Below, piece after piece: positions 48,480 through 59,985 of a stretch of 64,000 nt of DNA. The notes beneath the pieces are model-generated. The model made no database searches, was not told where the DNA came from, and saw only the letters and a program-made list of their open reading frames with translations. The position numbers were made by a program, and so were the translations under genes. Source of the stretch: Manduca sexta (Eukaryota > Arthropoda > Insecta > Lepidoptera > Sphingidae); assembly GCF_014839805.1 (NCBI RefSeq), contig NC_051129.1, forward strand, positions 12,900,920 through 12,964,919, read 5' to 3'. Numbering within the stretch: the stretch's first letter is position 1; each line of letters opens with the position of its first letter.

Positions 48480-50740
48480 AGACTATGGATTGCAACTTTG
48501 CACGATTCTGGCATACTTCCCTCGCTTCCTTCCACCTTCATCAATCTTTTCATGCAGTCCCGCCAGTTCAGGGTATGGAGCAATAGATTTTAGTTAAACC
48601 TTTAACATTTGACTTTAGACTTACTTGTCTACAATATAATAATTTTAACAAAACATCTATAAACAAGCTTAAAACAAACAATGAGTCAAAGGTAAGACAC
48701 TACGAAAACTTTCAGCCAAGAACACAAAACTTTGCTCTTAGTGTTTGTGTTGATAATTAAAATGTTTTCAACTATGTCAATGTTTATCTTGTCACCTTGA
48801 CTCAGTTATACTTATGTTCGCAATTTGTCAACGCTAATCCGCTTATTTTAATAGAGTTTTCAGTTAATGCATAATGGAAATTAAAATTGTTTAGTCCAAA
48901 TTGTATCATAAGTCATACCATATAAAGTATTATTTAACGACCCGATTAAGTTCACAAGAAGTCGCTGGATGCAAATCCTTTCAAAGAGGTCGGTTTAAAA
49001 TGTTTGAGAGAGGCGTATGTTCAGCATTGGATATCATGTAGCTGTTCATAATAAGAGCGCACCTTTATATCAATATTACTAGCAAATTTACATACGATGA
49101 AAATTTCATTTTGAACTGTCGCCATGCGCATCGTAGTGAAAATTAGATTTTCCGAATAAAATTGATCAGCTACCATGCAATGTATTTGAACTCATAGCAA
49201 CAGCCTCAGGTTTCTTTACTTAATGATACAACTATATCCTCGGCGAAAGTGAGATGCACTACATTCTAGACGCACATTTGCAAATTTTTCACCAACACGA
49301 TTTGAGATTATGTTTAAATTCTCCATAATAAAGCATTCTATTTTTCTAGCCTAATTAATACACGTGAAAATACTAGTAGGCTTATGATTACGACACGGTA
49401 TATGTTAATTAGCTTACGAGATTACCTGTCTGAAGGTTAAACGCGGCCTAATGGACGGCCCAGCCTGAATCGTTTGACTAGGATAACCACACAACAAACC
49501 TATTTAGATTTTTTCCTAATAAGAAGGCTATTTAGGAAAGGTTTTGGATAGAAAATTAGTCAAGGTAAGAATGTTTGAGATCCAAGAAAGACAAATTTCA
49601 TAGAAAATCAAAAATTACCAGATATTAAAACCAGAAACAGTTTTAATTCATGACAAAGTTCTCAAAGGAAAGAAGAAGTGAAGTATTTTCTCTATAAGAG
49701 AAAGTTCATGCTCATTGCCGGAGAGCAAGGTACATTAAATTGAAACAAGGATCAAGATATTATACTCAAACGCCTCAAACAAAATTCGATCTCATAACGA
49801 TATAATCCAAATTTGATATAACTAAAAAAATACATGACAATAAATCAGAATTATAGATTTATCCAGCATCCACAAAAATAATAGTTGCATATGTTGGACT
49901 AACCTCCTGTCTGATCAATTGAATGAACAATAGACTCTTGGTATTAAGAATTAATCAGCTCTTGACGTAGTCGTAGACAGTGTTGAAAAACTGGGTTGAT
50001 GAACGATTAGTCACCTGAAGTTCGCAGTGAAACGAGACGCAGAAAGTGCGATTCCCTTAGGGAAATATTCAGGTAATTGTCAAATGTTTATTACAACTCT
50101 GAACGTTGTGGAACAAATAGTTCACATGAATGTGTGTTATTACTTTCGATCTAATAGCCTAAGTATTCATTATATAATATATTAGTTTTTTATTAGGCTG
50201 TGAAAATATATAGTCCTAGAATTGGCCCTCTACGTCAAGTAAAAATATTTAGATTACCCAATCGTAAAACATATGTTTTCCAGTACTGAATGGGCTGCTA
50301 CATCTCCAGCATCACATCTTGGAATTTGAGAAGAGTTCGGAGGATATTTTGGAACGCAAGTTTCAGTCTTAAGTATCGAAGACAGAGTTCTAGATACGGA
50401 ATCCTCAAAGTCACACTAGACTAACTTTTGCGGTCTTTTAATAAGCAATAAGCATTTTTAACATATCATGAATTATGGAATGTTTCATGAAGCTCTAATA
50501 ATTTCCATAAAGACTGTTCATATGTTTTATCAATTATTCAGTTGAATCAATTAGACAGTCTAGTATTCAAAAGAGAAGTCTTGCGTACTATGTTGTGTTT
50601 CAATTAACATTAAATTGATGCTACATATCAAGAATAAATTGCATATTTTTATATTACCCGCATATAAATTTTAATGTATTGTACTTTGGTATTCCTAGCA
50701 ATAGACATTGCATATGCATACATTTTACAATAACATTACC
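48480..50740. other. AT-rich stretch without recognised features
   Basis: No ORF of note, no tRNA, and no repeat shared with the rest of the window was seen. Confidence 0.5.
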
Positions 50741-50748
50741 TCTATGAT

Positions 50749-50960
50749 TGCCTCAGTGGCGTAGTCGCATTACTTGCGCGATAGAACACCGTTCTAAAGT
50801 CTCAGATTCGAATCCTGGGGCGGCAGTGTTATAAGGGATTTTTGCTTAATATCAGCACCAAATCTGGAATCCGTGACTAATACTGCCAACAAATATGGTG
50901 CATTGTGTGCCCTCGATGCATCTCTGCTTACCCTTTCGGAGATAAAGGCGTGTAATATAT
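50749..50960 (+). mobile_element. SINE family A copy
   Basis: The head TGCCTCAGTGGCGTAGTCGC carries the A box and CAGATTCGAATCCTGGGGC the B box. The body is diverged (AATATCAGCACCAAATCTGG) and ends TTCGGAGATAAAGGCGTG. Confidence 0.65.
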
Positions 50961-51225
50961 AAAATAACTGTTTTCCGTTTGACAAATTGCGCTGATCTAG
51001 AACAAGATAGTGGCTGTCGTTTAACTTGGACTGACCTTTATTCTCAAAAAGCGTGAAATTATTGCGTTTAGTCTCTATACGTGGGTATTAAACGGTAAAT
51101 GGATTCTTATAATAGCTTAAGTGCAGACATTGTTAGTTTTGCTCTACATGTAATTTAGTTTATCAAGTCGGGCAACAAAATTTAAGGTTCACTTATGTTC
51201 ATGCAATGGCAGTCTATTAGTAAAT

Positions 51226-51535
51226 AACAATAATAATATCATGTACTATATACTGTGCCACTGCTGGGCACGGGCCTCCTCTAGTACTGAGGGATCAGGC
51301 TGTAGTCCACCACGTTGGCCTAGTTCGGATTGGTAGACTTCACACACTCTCAAAATTCCTTTAAAGAACTTCTCAGGTTTGTAGGTTTCCTCACGATATT
51401 TTCCTTCACCGTAAAAGCAAGCGATAATTCACAAAGAATACACAAATAATTTTAGAATAGGCAAAGGTGTGTGCTCTTGAAATTTGAACCTGCGGACATT
51501 CGTTTTGGCAGACCGTTCCACAGCCAACAGCACTG
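51226..51535 (-). mobile_element. SINE family B, near full length, inverted
   Basis: It is the reverse complement of 34016-34345 from CACTGCTGGGCACGGGCC through ACGATATTTTCCTTCACCG to GCGGACATTCGTTTTGGC. Confidence 0.75.
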
Positions 51536-52719
51536 AAATTACTTATTGTTTCATATAATAAATAGATGTGTATGGTGTGTGCTTTGTTGGTGTTCCAAAT
51601 AACAAAACCTTAACGTGAAATTTAATGAAATTTAGGTTCTATGAACTAATAAGTTCGTCTACTATCACTTCATGGTGTAAAAAATGGGAGGTAATTGGTA
51701 AGTACGTCTACCTCTTACGGATATAGGCATAAACTGTGTATATTTATGTATGTATATTATAAAATTGTCCGATTTACATAAATGTTACCACGAAATATTC
51801 ACATCCAAACTTTGTGCCAACTGACGCAAGTATTTGCCAGTATATTCACCGTTCAAAGTCAACACAACCAAAACGAATAGCGCTATCGATTCAATAAAAA
51901 GTGTTCATTTTGAAACTACCCACACAAACGACAAAAATTAGTTTCATCGAACCGCGCCGACAGTTTGAATGGGCTTGTTTGAAGTACTATTGTGTCATAG
52001 AAAATCGACGTTAACTGGCAGGTTTCGTTTTCATGAGTGTGAATGACTAGAGGAAGTTACTCGTCTATTCACGATTGCTTATAAACCTTGCAACAAACCC
52101 AGAACTTTAAAATACGACACATTGAATTACGTTCATCTAAAATATTAAAAAAATCACACTTCGTACAAAGTCCTTCAAACTGATTTAAAACAAATTACTC
52201 AAAGCTGCTTGGCATTAAAATTAGACTGTAGCGGAACCTACACAAGCGGGTCATGAAGAAACATGTTGCCTAATAATTTTCCTTACGTTTAAAAATATTT
52301 TATTTAAACTCTCATCACAAAAAATACGAAAGAAATTATGTTGATATTATTATATTACAAAAACAGAGCTAATATATTATGAAAGTACTTAAGGTGCTCA
52401 AACAAACTACTTATCAATGTTTTATGTACATAACATTAAGAAATTGAGGGGCTACGAAAACATCTGAGCTGCGAGGAATTTTCGTAAAAGTTGATGATAT
52501 TTTGGCCCGGATATAATAACCAATGCTAATACAGTTTGGTACGAGGACTTATCGCTAAGGGTCAAATTGTCTCAAAATTCAGTTATGGGTAATATTATGT
52601 TACATTTTTGTGATTCTTTATTCAATACAAACTGAATCACAAATCAGCGTGATGATTTTAATTTACAAATATGAAATAACAATAAAAATTATAATTACGA
52701 TTTAAACTACGTAACCTGG

Positions 52720-53000
52720 GTCTGCTTTACAATGCGTACTTTTAAATTGCCTCCGTACCTTAGTTGTGTTACGTACGCGGTACATGGTCCTACCGTTCTT
52801 TCGCGTTCGTTGATCGGCATCAACGGCAGCATAAGGCCTACCAACCACGCTACCATCCATCCCAAAAATGTCTTAAGAAAATACAAATGTAATCTAACGG
52901 CGAACAGCCCCCTCATCCGCATGTGACCTTCCCTATTAGTCGCCCTTACAAGAGGCAGGGGATACCGTAGTGAAATTCTCCAAACGCCCTCAGTCTACAG
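52720..53000 (-). repeat. Probable retroelement-derived segment
   Basis: On the minus strand CTGCCTCTTGTAAGGGCGAC then TAATAGGGAAGGTCACATGC is a motif I recall from insect non-LTR element sequences. It is followed by a 71-codon ORF (52922-52707) with a hydrophobic N-terminal part (GWMVAWLVGLMLPLMPI). I regard this as transposon-derived rather than a host gene; the element type is not identified. Confidence 0.35.
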
Positions 53001-53040
53001 GGCAGATAGTATTTATTTACCTGGTATCTATATATTTTTT

Positions 53041-53345
53041 ATTGCTTTGAATGACGAGCTTGCCATTCGCCTGATGTTAAGCGATACAACCACCCATAAA
53101 TAGTAGAAACACCATTCAACACCTTGAATTACAAAGTATTGTTTGGTATTCCACTGCGCTCGCCATCCTGACACGTAAGATGTTAAGTCTCATTACGTCC
53201 AGTAATTACACTAGCTACAATGTCCTTCAAACCGGAACACAACAGTGACTACTCACTGCTGCTTGGCGGCAAAAATAAACATTGCCGTGGTATCTACCTA
53301 GGCGGATTCTCACATATGAGAGACCTACCATCAGTGATATATGCC
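53041..53345 (+). repeat. Interspersed repeat, family D
   Basis: Blocks GATGTTAAGCGATACAACCA, CACCTTGAATTACAAAGTAT, GGTATTCCACTGCGCTCGCC, TTCAAACCGGAACACAACAG and GCTGCTTGGCGGCAAAAA recur at 56695-56995 (plus) and 15058-15345 (minus), with fragments near 5755-5835 and 38780-38875. Confidence 0.7.
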
Positions 53346-53689
53346 CAGATATATCATCGTTGCCAACTCCTCTAAAAGAGTGAGTGGTATACTATGGTTG
53401 TTTGCAATTTTGAGGCTAACCGATGCGTGACGGTACACGATAATTCTGCGTCATATAAAGCCATGCCAGCTGCGATGGCTTATTATAATAACGTTGCCGC
53501 AAACCCGTTGGGAATTAGCGTGACAGTTGTTACGAATGGGTTTCGTATTAACCCGTGTGAAACGGATTATACATAGAGGACGCGCGTGGAATGGAAATCC
53601 ACAATAATTAAAATTATTTTTGTGATACCTGATATCAGATGTTTTTATTATATTATTCTGAGCGATTTTCTTTTACGCATAGGAAAATG

Positions 53690-53830
53690 ACCCCACTATA
53701 TCAAATGCTACGTTGAGTCCAAATAGAATGTCGACTGGATATACATAGGCTGATCCCGAAATGGGACACACTTACGTGGGCCACAGTTGGGGGTTTTGAA
53801 CCTCGTGAACCTACGGTGGTCTCTACCTCG
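53690..53830 (-). mobile_element. Family C repeat, truncated and inverted
   Basis: AATAGAATGTCGACTGG, GGCTGATCCCGAAATGGGAC, CTTACGTGGGCCACAG and CCTACGGTGGTC match family C. Confidence 0.55.
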
Positions 53831-55319
53831 GTCGGTGTCTCGGTCTAGTCGGTGATATACAATAATCAGGCCTGTATAAAAGCGCTTAATTATTTAAAAA
53901 TAAAATAGGTACACTTTTGCACATTTGCTTATACCTTTGAAGATAAAAGACGTATGCGTATATAATATTGTATTTGAAATCATATCCAAATATTAATGTC
54001 TCCATTAGTTTTGGCAGACATTTTTAAATCGTAGTCGCGCCATTTTTAAACCCTCACTGTTCATCCCCCTGCAGCTCAGAGGCAAAATGGACTTTACGCA
54101 TGGAGATACAAGGTGAACTACCACTTGTAACATATACCCCTAAGATTCCATTCTACACATAAACCTCTGACTAGCAAGGAAAACATGTAAATCGACAAAT
54201 CCGCAAAGTGGCGTACTTTTACAAATAAAACAAATCCAATGATACCAATCCGATAAATCCGTTGTTTATGTTTTCGCATCAACAACTTTTTCGTATGAAT
54301 GTCTCATTTTATAGGAATGTACTTTTACACCCATCGGTATTTTCCAGACGATGTTATTTGAAGATATTTTCCTTCTTAGTACACTTTTGCTCCCGGTTTC
54401 GCCCATAAGCTGACCTTTCTCGGCATAAAATATGGCATACTGTGCACTGTCCTAGTATAAAATTAGTCAATGATAATCCATGAGGTGGTATTTGTATATA
54501 TCAATCTATTCGCAAATAACAATATTTGCAAAGTAAAATAGAATAATTAGGACGTCCCAATTTGTTCAAATCAAGTCCGTAGTCGCAATTTTCTCATAAA
54601 CTTTGATGTTATTTTATCACAAAATCAAGTCATAATAACGATTTACTAGTTATCGATATAGATAACGTAGCTACTGAGATAACACGCGATGACACGGGAT
54701 TACATCAATAACTTATCTTGTTTTGAACAACTTGAATCAGCTGTTTTACTGGATTTTAGAACTTATAGCGAAATGTGTGTAGTCTGTTTTGAGACGTTTA
54801 TAATATTAATAACTAATTTTCTGTTGAAGCATTAGTTACTTAAATATATTTGCAACATTACTAAACATTATGCAATCACTATGAAACAGTTACTTAATAG
54901 TTTCAACTTCTTCTTCTTCTCTTCTTTGGCCTTGTACGTCTTTTCAGACGATTCAATCATTTTCTGATAGACTTGCACTTCATTTCGTGGCTATATAAGT
55001 CAATTAACGACAAACCTTGCCGCATATATTTCAACAGACGTCTCCGACGGATGGAACATTACCAGCCTGATAACGTTGAATGTTAACTATCCATCTTCTT
55101 ATTGTCTGCTATAAAGGCAGCTCTCTCATATTATGAAAGTCCGTCTGGGTAGGTAGTAAGTACCAAGTGGATAAGAAAAGTCAATTTCTTCCAGTAGTAT
55201 GCAAGCCAGTATAATTATAAACTAGGGTAAAAATTATTGTTATGTACCTCCGACCGCAAGAAGTCCCTAGATTCAGGTTGCTTCTAATATGTTGGTCTAG
55301 AAATCTTTAGTGGAGGTCA

Positions 55320-55456
55320 AAGGTGACAGGTGAAATTTTTGAAAAGGTAACCGGATGTAAAAAAAATTGCTCTAATTAACATATCACTAAGAAAAACGTA
55401 AATAAACCTTAAAGGGAAGCCGGTAGGAATTTGTTTTTATGAACGCTTTGCCACTG
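55320..55456 (-). mobile_element. Degraded hAT MITE
   Basis: It contains GGTGAAATTTTTGAAAAGG, AATTAACATATCAC, GTAAATAAACCTTAAAG and a terminal GAACGCTTTGCCACTG, in the order of the 10332-10492 element. Its start is degenerate. A short sequence (GGAGGTCTATGTTCAG) typical of lepidopteran retroelement 3' ends follows it directly and also occurs at 631-646. Confidence 0.5.
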
Positions 55457-55502
55457 GTGGAGGTCTATGTTCAGTCAGCAGTGGACTTCCAAGAGCTAAA
55501 GA

Positions 55503-55909
55503 TCAAGATGACGTTAATAACCCGCTTAAATTTGTATGTTGAAATCGTAATAAAATATAGATAAGACATTCATAAGAATGTATACTGTACAATACCACAC
55601 GCCGATACTTAGTATGGAATAAATGCAGGTACAAAAGAAAATGGAGACATGGCTTATATATATGACGGTCTAGTTCCCCAACTTTTCCTATCATAGGAAA
55701 GGAGCTCAAATCCCGAAGCGGGACATGTAGAGGGGCAAATATTTGTCCGTTCCTGGTGTTGACTAAAGCGCTTTGCAGTTTAACACTCGTGCTGCAGGGA
55801 ATCCCTGAGGGATCAATATCGTGTGCAAGGTTTTCAAGTTTAAACGAAAACGTTGATGCGGTGGCATTATTACTATGTGCAATTAGTTTGTTTATCGTCT
55901 TCAGTGGCA
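55503..55909 (-). CDS. Exon-like ORF of unknown identity
   Basis: A minus-strand reading of about 135 codons begins directly after a credible acceptor (ATAATTTTAG, AG at 55911-55910) with PLKTINKLIAHSNNATASTF. It continues through SGIPCSTSVKLQSALVNTRN and VPLRDLSSFPMIGKVGEL to a stop at 55505-55503. The first 85 or so codons look more protein-like than the last 50, so a real exon might end at an internal donor; none is strong. It is upstream of the adenylyl cyclase exons on the same strand. I recognise no domain and there is no other support, so it could equally be a decayed transposon ORF. Confidence 0.25.
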
Positions 55910-56694
55910 CTAAAATTATAAAATAATTTTATCAATGGTGACACACTATTGCATTTCAAGAGTTAACAAAAATATAATAATTAAATAAGTTTTCTTCTCT
56001 AATGTGGAGTCGGCGCAACACTGCTTTTTTCTGCTGGCCACCTACCTCCCTAACCACCCCCCTAAAGCTTCATGGCAATTTGTTAAAAAACCATATTGTT
56101 TTCCGAAATTTGAATCAAACGCAGTGCCACCCAGTATCCAATCCATTTATGCTGCTTCTATATTGAAAAGCGATCTTTGGCACGAAACGATAGAATTCAA
56201 ATTATACTGAACACATATAAGGTTAAGATAAATAAAACCATTCCGGTTTTCTACTGGCGCGTCAGTTCAGAAAGCAGTTTTGACTAGAAAAAACTATATC
56301 ACTACAGTTATTCTTTTCGTAAAAAATAATAATTTCTATGTATCAAAGATACAATTCCGCATGATGAATGAATAACTAATGATTTTCTCTTATCACGGGG
56401 TCTCGCCCTGTCATTGTGGTTCAATCAGCACGCTTGGTACAAATTATATAAGTGACAGAGATCAAAAAAGGTCATTCAATCCATCCTACAGTAAATATAA
56501 ATAGTAATTATAATTGACTTTTTGTATCTTATGTAGTTTAACCGACCTACTTTTTTACATATTAATCTACGTGTTAAAATGTATAAACGCTCTTCTGTTG
56601 TTCTTTTTTTAAATATTGTACATGCTAGCTGTAAGTCTTACGCATAAATATACTATAAGTATATAAATATGTATTGCAATATGGTTTCCACTTA

Positions 56695-56995
56695 TAATGG
56701 TAAGCGATACGACTGCCCATAAATAGTAGAAACGCCATCCAACACCTTGAAATACAAAGTATTGTTTGGTATTCCACTGCTCTCGCCATCCTGAGTCATG
56801 AGATGTTAAGCCTCATTATGTCCAGTAGTTACACTGGCTACAATGTCTTTCAAACCGGAACACAAGAGTGACTATACACTGCTGCTTGGCGGCAGAAATA
56901 GACATTGCGGTGGAACCTATCCAGGTGGACTCTCACATATAAGAGGCCTACCACCAGTGGTAGACCTCTCATATATTAATATCAAGGACTTGAAT
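56695..56995 (+). repeat. Interspersed repeat, family D
   Basis: It is nearly colinear with 53041-53345 (TAAGCGATACGACTGCCCAT to TCACATATAAGAGGCCTACC). The ORF 56843-57145 reads out of it and is not a gene. Confidence 0.7.
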
Positions 56996-57404
56996 GAAAT
57001 CTCGTTTGGACAATTAAACCTAGAACCCCACAGCTCACAACTAAGTACATACACTGCCCCTAAACTAATACAGGGAAAGTTAATGATAGACAAACATCAT
57101 AAACCACCGAAATTTCGCACTTCTGAAATGTTACTTAGGAAATAAATATAAATAGTCTTTTGTTCAAGTAAGGTCTTTTGTTCTTCGTTCTGATTATTTA
57201 TAATTGTAACTCACAGTCAGGCGTGAGACAGAATTTATAGTGCATGAAGCATTGTTGGTAAAATCTTTGTTCAGGATTTCTGTTCAAAATTAACATGATA
57301 TTGAAAACATAAATTCAAAACAAAATTACACAATAAATATAGATAGATACAGGTGCTGAATTTATAAATATAATTTATACTTTTATCTATCTATACTGTA
57401 TTAT

Positions 57405-57895
57405 ATATGTATCTATCTATATCTGTAAAACTAAAGTGTTTGTTTGTTTCAACGCGCTTATATTAGGAACTACTATTTCGGATTGAAAAATTATTTTCGT
57501 ATTGGATAGCCATGCCATTTAGAAACAGGCTATATAACATCACGCTATGACAAATAGTAACGCAGCATCAATGAAAAATGTTGGAAAAAAGGGGGACATT
57601 TATTTATTACTTTTAAAAGCTTCAAAACGATTAAAGTTATATATTATATAAATTAAACAATTCTAAAAAATATATTATAAAACCAAAAACATGAAACAGT
57701 ATAGTAAGTTATAAAACAAGGTCTCCCGCCACATCTGTCTGCCTGTCTGAACGCTATAAACTCAAAAACTATCCAACGAATTTTAGAAGAAATTTGGTAT
57801 GGAGATAGTTTGAGACCTAAGGAAGAATATAGGCTATATTCGGTCCAAGATAAAATATGTATATGACATATGGAGCCGGAGTACCATGTGCTTAA
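57405..57895 (+). mobile_element. Helitron copy with a single internal unit
   Basis: In forward Helitron orientation it runs from AAAGTGTTTGTTTGTTTC and CGCGCTTATATTAGGAACTA through one unit (GGATAGCCAT ... ATCACGCTATGA) to AAACTCAAAAACTATCCAAC and GGTATGGAGATAGTTTGAGA. The 3' CTAG end is missing. The minus-strand ORF at 57653-57997 reads through it. Confidence 0.6.
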
Positions 57896-58437
57896 TAATT
57901 TGAAGGACTGGTTGATTTGGAATTGTGAATGACTAAGCTCACCAGAAGATTCTGCGTGTCTCTTTTTATTCAGGCACAGAAAATGACTCCACAACACCTA
58001 ATAGTAATGTAGGCCCTTAAAAACTTATCACACAAATTTGCAATTGCCCTTAAATTTCCGCCAAATTTTTGCATTTTGTACCTACTTCAAATTATCCAAC
58101 GACCCTCGCAAAGTCCAGCAAACATTTACCAAACCCATTTAATCCCTTAATTTAAACCAAAAGTCAGGACTTTAGCTATCTAGCCGATCTAGGCGTGCCG
58201 GCTACACAATGAAGCCATTAAATTCACAATATGATCTCACTGATCCATTTAGGGCACGTCAGAAACGTGCGCCGAACGAGCAGCTACAGTTCTGTTTACA
58301 TCAAATGTACATTTACTTTTACACCCATTTTATAAAGCGCCGCGTATATGCTAGTATCTGATGCATCAGACATAATTGTTGGTTAGTTTTATTTTAATTT
58401 TAATAGTTAATTTGTTTTTACAGAAGTAAATAATAAT

Positions 58438-58475
58438 ACATTTGTTTTCTTTATAAATATAAAGAAAACAAATGT
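58438..58475. repeat. Perfect 18-bp inverted repeat with 2-base spacer
   Basis: ACATTTGTTTTCTTTATA (58438-58455) and its exact complement (58458-58475) are separated by AA. Confidence 0.85.
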
Positions 58476-58984
58476 TGATTTGTTACTGCCATTTTATCAT
58501 GTTTGGCGCAAAAAATATAACAGAGCCTGCGCGGTGCCTACAGCCTCAGCCACGCGCTGCCAACCCTCGAATAATGTATAAACTTTACACTACCGGAGTC
58601 TGTAATAGATATCTTTAAACGTTACTTCAGCATTAAACTCTACTCATCCAACAGCTGCTACATCTTGCGTATATCTTGGCTTTACTTAGCGTAAAATGTA
58701 AATTGCATTAGCTCCACTTAAACTGTAATAAATTACTTGCCAATGTAAATCAACATAGGTTTAAAGAGATTGGTAAAAATGGGTTAGGAATAAAATTGGT
58801 ATTTAACGTTTTAAATATTGATTAAATTAATCAACGTTTTATCTTTGTCTAATGGATTATCCTCATACCTAACAGTGATTAGTTAAAACTAATGGAAATT
58901 ATTCTTTACTTGGTAAAATTCCGAATCCGAGATTAATTTTTATCACATCGATTCCGGAATTTGCAGCTGATATAAATATTAATA

Positions 58985-59510
58985 TATACTAATATAAAGC
59001 TGAAGAGTTTGTTGGTTTGAATGTGCTAATCTTAGGAACTACGAAATCGATTTTTATTTTTCACTAATAAGAAGCTACATTACTCCTGAAATGGTATGAA
59101 AATGGAAAGAGCTATGCTCGGAGTCTCTCTGAAGGTCCAAATTAGGAACGAAGTAATCCGTCAGAGAGCCAAGGTTACCGACATTGCTCTGAAGGTTGAA
59201 AAGGTAATGGGCTTGCCACAAATGTCGCAGAACAGATAACCGCTGGAGTAAGCGAGTTCTGGAGTGGAGACCGCGTCTTGGCAAACGTATCGTGGGACGC
59301 CCTCTGGCCACATGGCGGGACGACTTACACAAGAGGGCCGGCAACGACTGGATGCATAAAGCAGCAGACCGGACTCTGTGGCGTACCTTGGGAGAGGTCT
59401 ATGTCCAGCTGTGGACTGCAACGGGCTAATGATGATTACTTCTAAGTGCTATAGGACTTTTAATCCCGAAAGACCTTTTTTACACTGACGAAGCCGCAGT
59501 TAGGTATATA
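58985..59510 (+). mobile_element. Helitron fragment split by the LINE
   Basis: TATAAAGCTGAAGAGTTTG and CTAATCTTAGGAACTACG match the 5' end of the Helitron at 6967-8215, and AAGCTACATTACTCCTGAA is shared with 12775-12945. After the LINE, GTGCTATAGGACTTTTAATC and GACGAAGCCGCAG resume the same element. Confidence 0.55.
59095..59445 (+). mobile_element. RTE-like LINE 3' fragment with frameshift
   Basis: It reads MKMERAMLGVSLKVQIRNEV, then AKVTDIALKVEK. After a frame change it reads CRRTDNRWSKRVLEWRPRLG, then RPLATWRDDLHKRAGNDWMH and a stop at 59427. This is the recognisable C-terminal end of RTE-class reverse transcriptases in moths. It is a dead copy, 5' truncated, and lies inside Helitron-like sequence. 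Minus-strand ORFs at 59075-59421 are shadows. Confidence 0.75.
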
Positions 59511-59715
59511 TAGGGACTTAACAAGGCAAAACCTAGAAAAGGTAAACTAACAATTCAAGTTTACTTTAAGTCAAAAGTATGTAGGCTGGTATGCCATTGT
59601 CTGGTAAGATTTGACAATGAAGATAACCAAAATGTTTACCGTATACTGAATCACTTGCGACTAACAGCCTTTTCGTTTTTTTAACTGAATTATGACAATA
59701 TTGTGGTCGCTCTAT

Positions 59716-59845
59716 CATGTTCGCGTTACGACTAATGCGCTGAGGTCTCGGGTTCGGTTATCAGGTGGGCCAGTGATATTGGATTTTTCTACTCAGTATC
59801 AGCAAGGAGTCTGAAATTTTTCCTGGTAAAAGGCTCGCTACATGA
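59716..59845 (+). mobile_element. SINE family A, degraded
   Basis: GCGCTGAGGTCTCGGGTTCG resembles the B-box region, and TGATATTGGATTTTTCTACT and CAGTATCAGCAAGGAGTC follow as in family A. The tail is lost. Confidence 0.5.
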
Positions 59846-59985
59846 GTCCTTAAGTAGCTGGGGAAATTATGGTGTGATGGCATAACTGCCAGCCGTCCTT
59901 CCCCGGACGTTTATCTATTGCCGGTCGCCATCTTTTTGAGCAATCTTTTTATTTACCATCAGGTACAGTGAGGTTACTTTGCCTT

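Noticed and set aside
48299..48583. 94-codon minus-strand ORF
   Set aside because: Most of it is the end of the non-autonomous hAT element, which also occurs elsewhere without the open frame.
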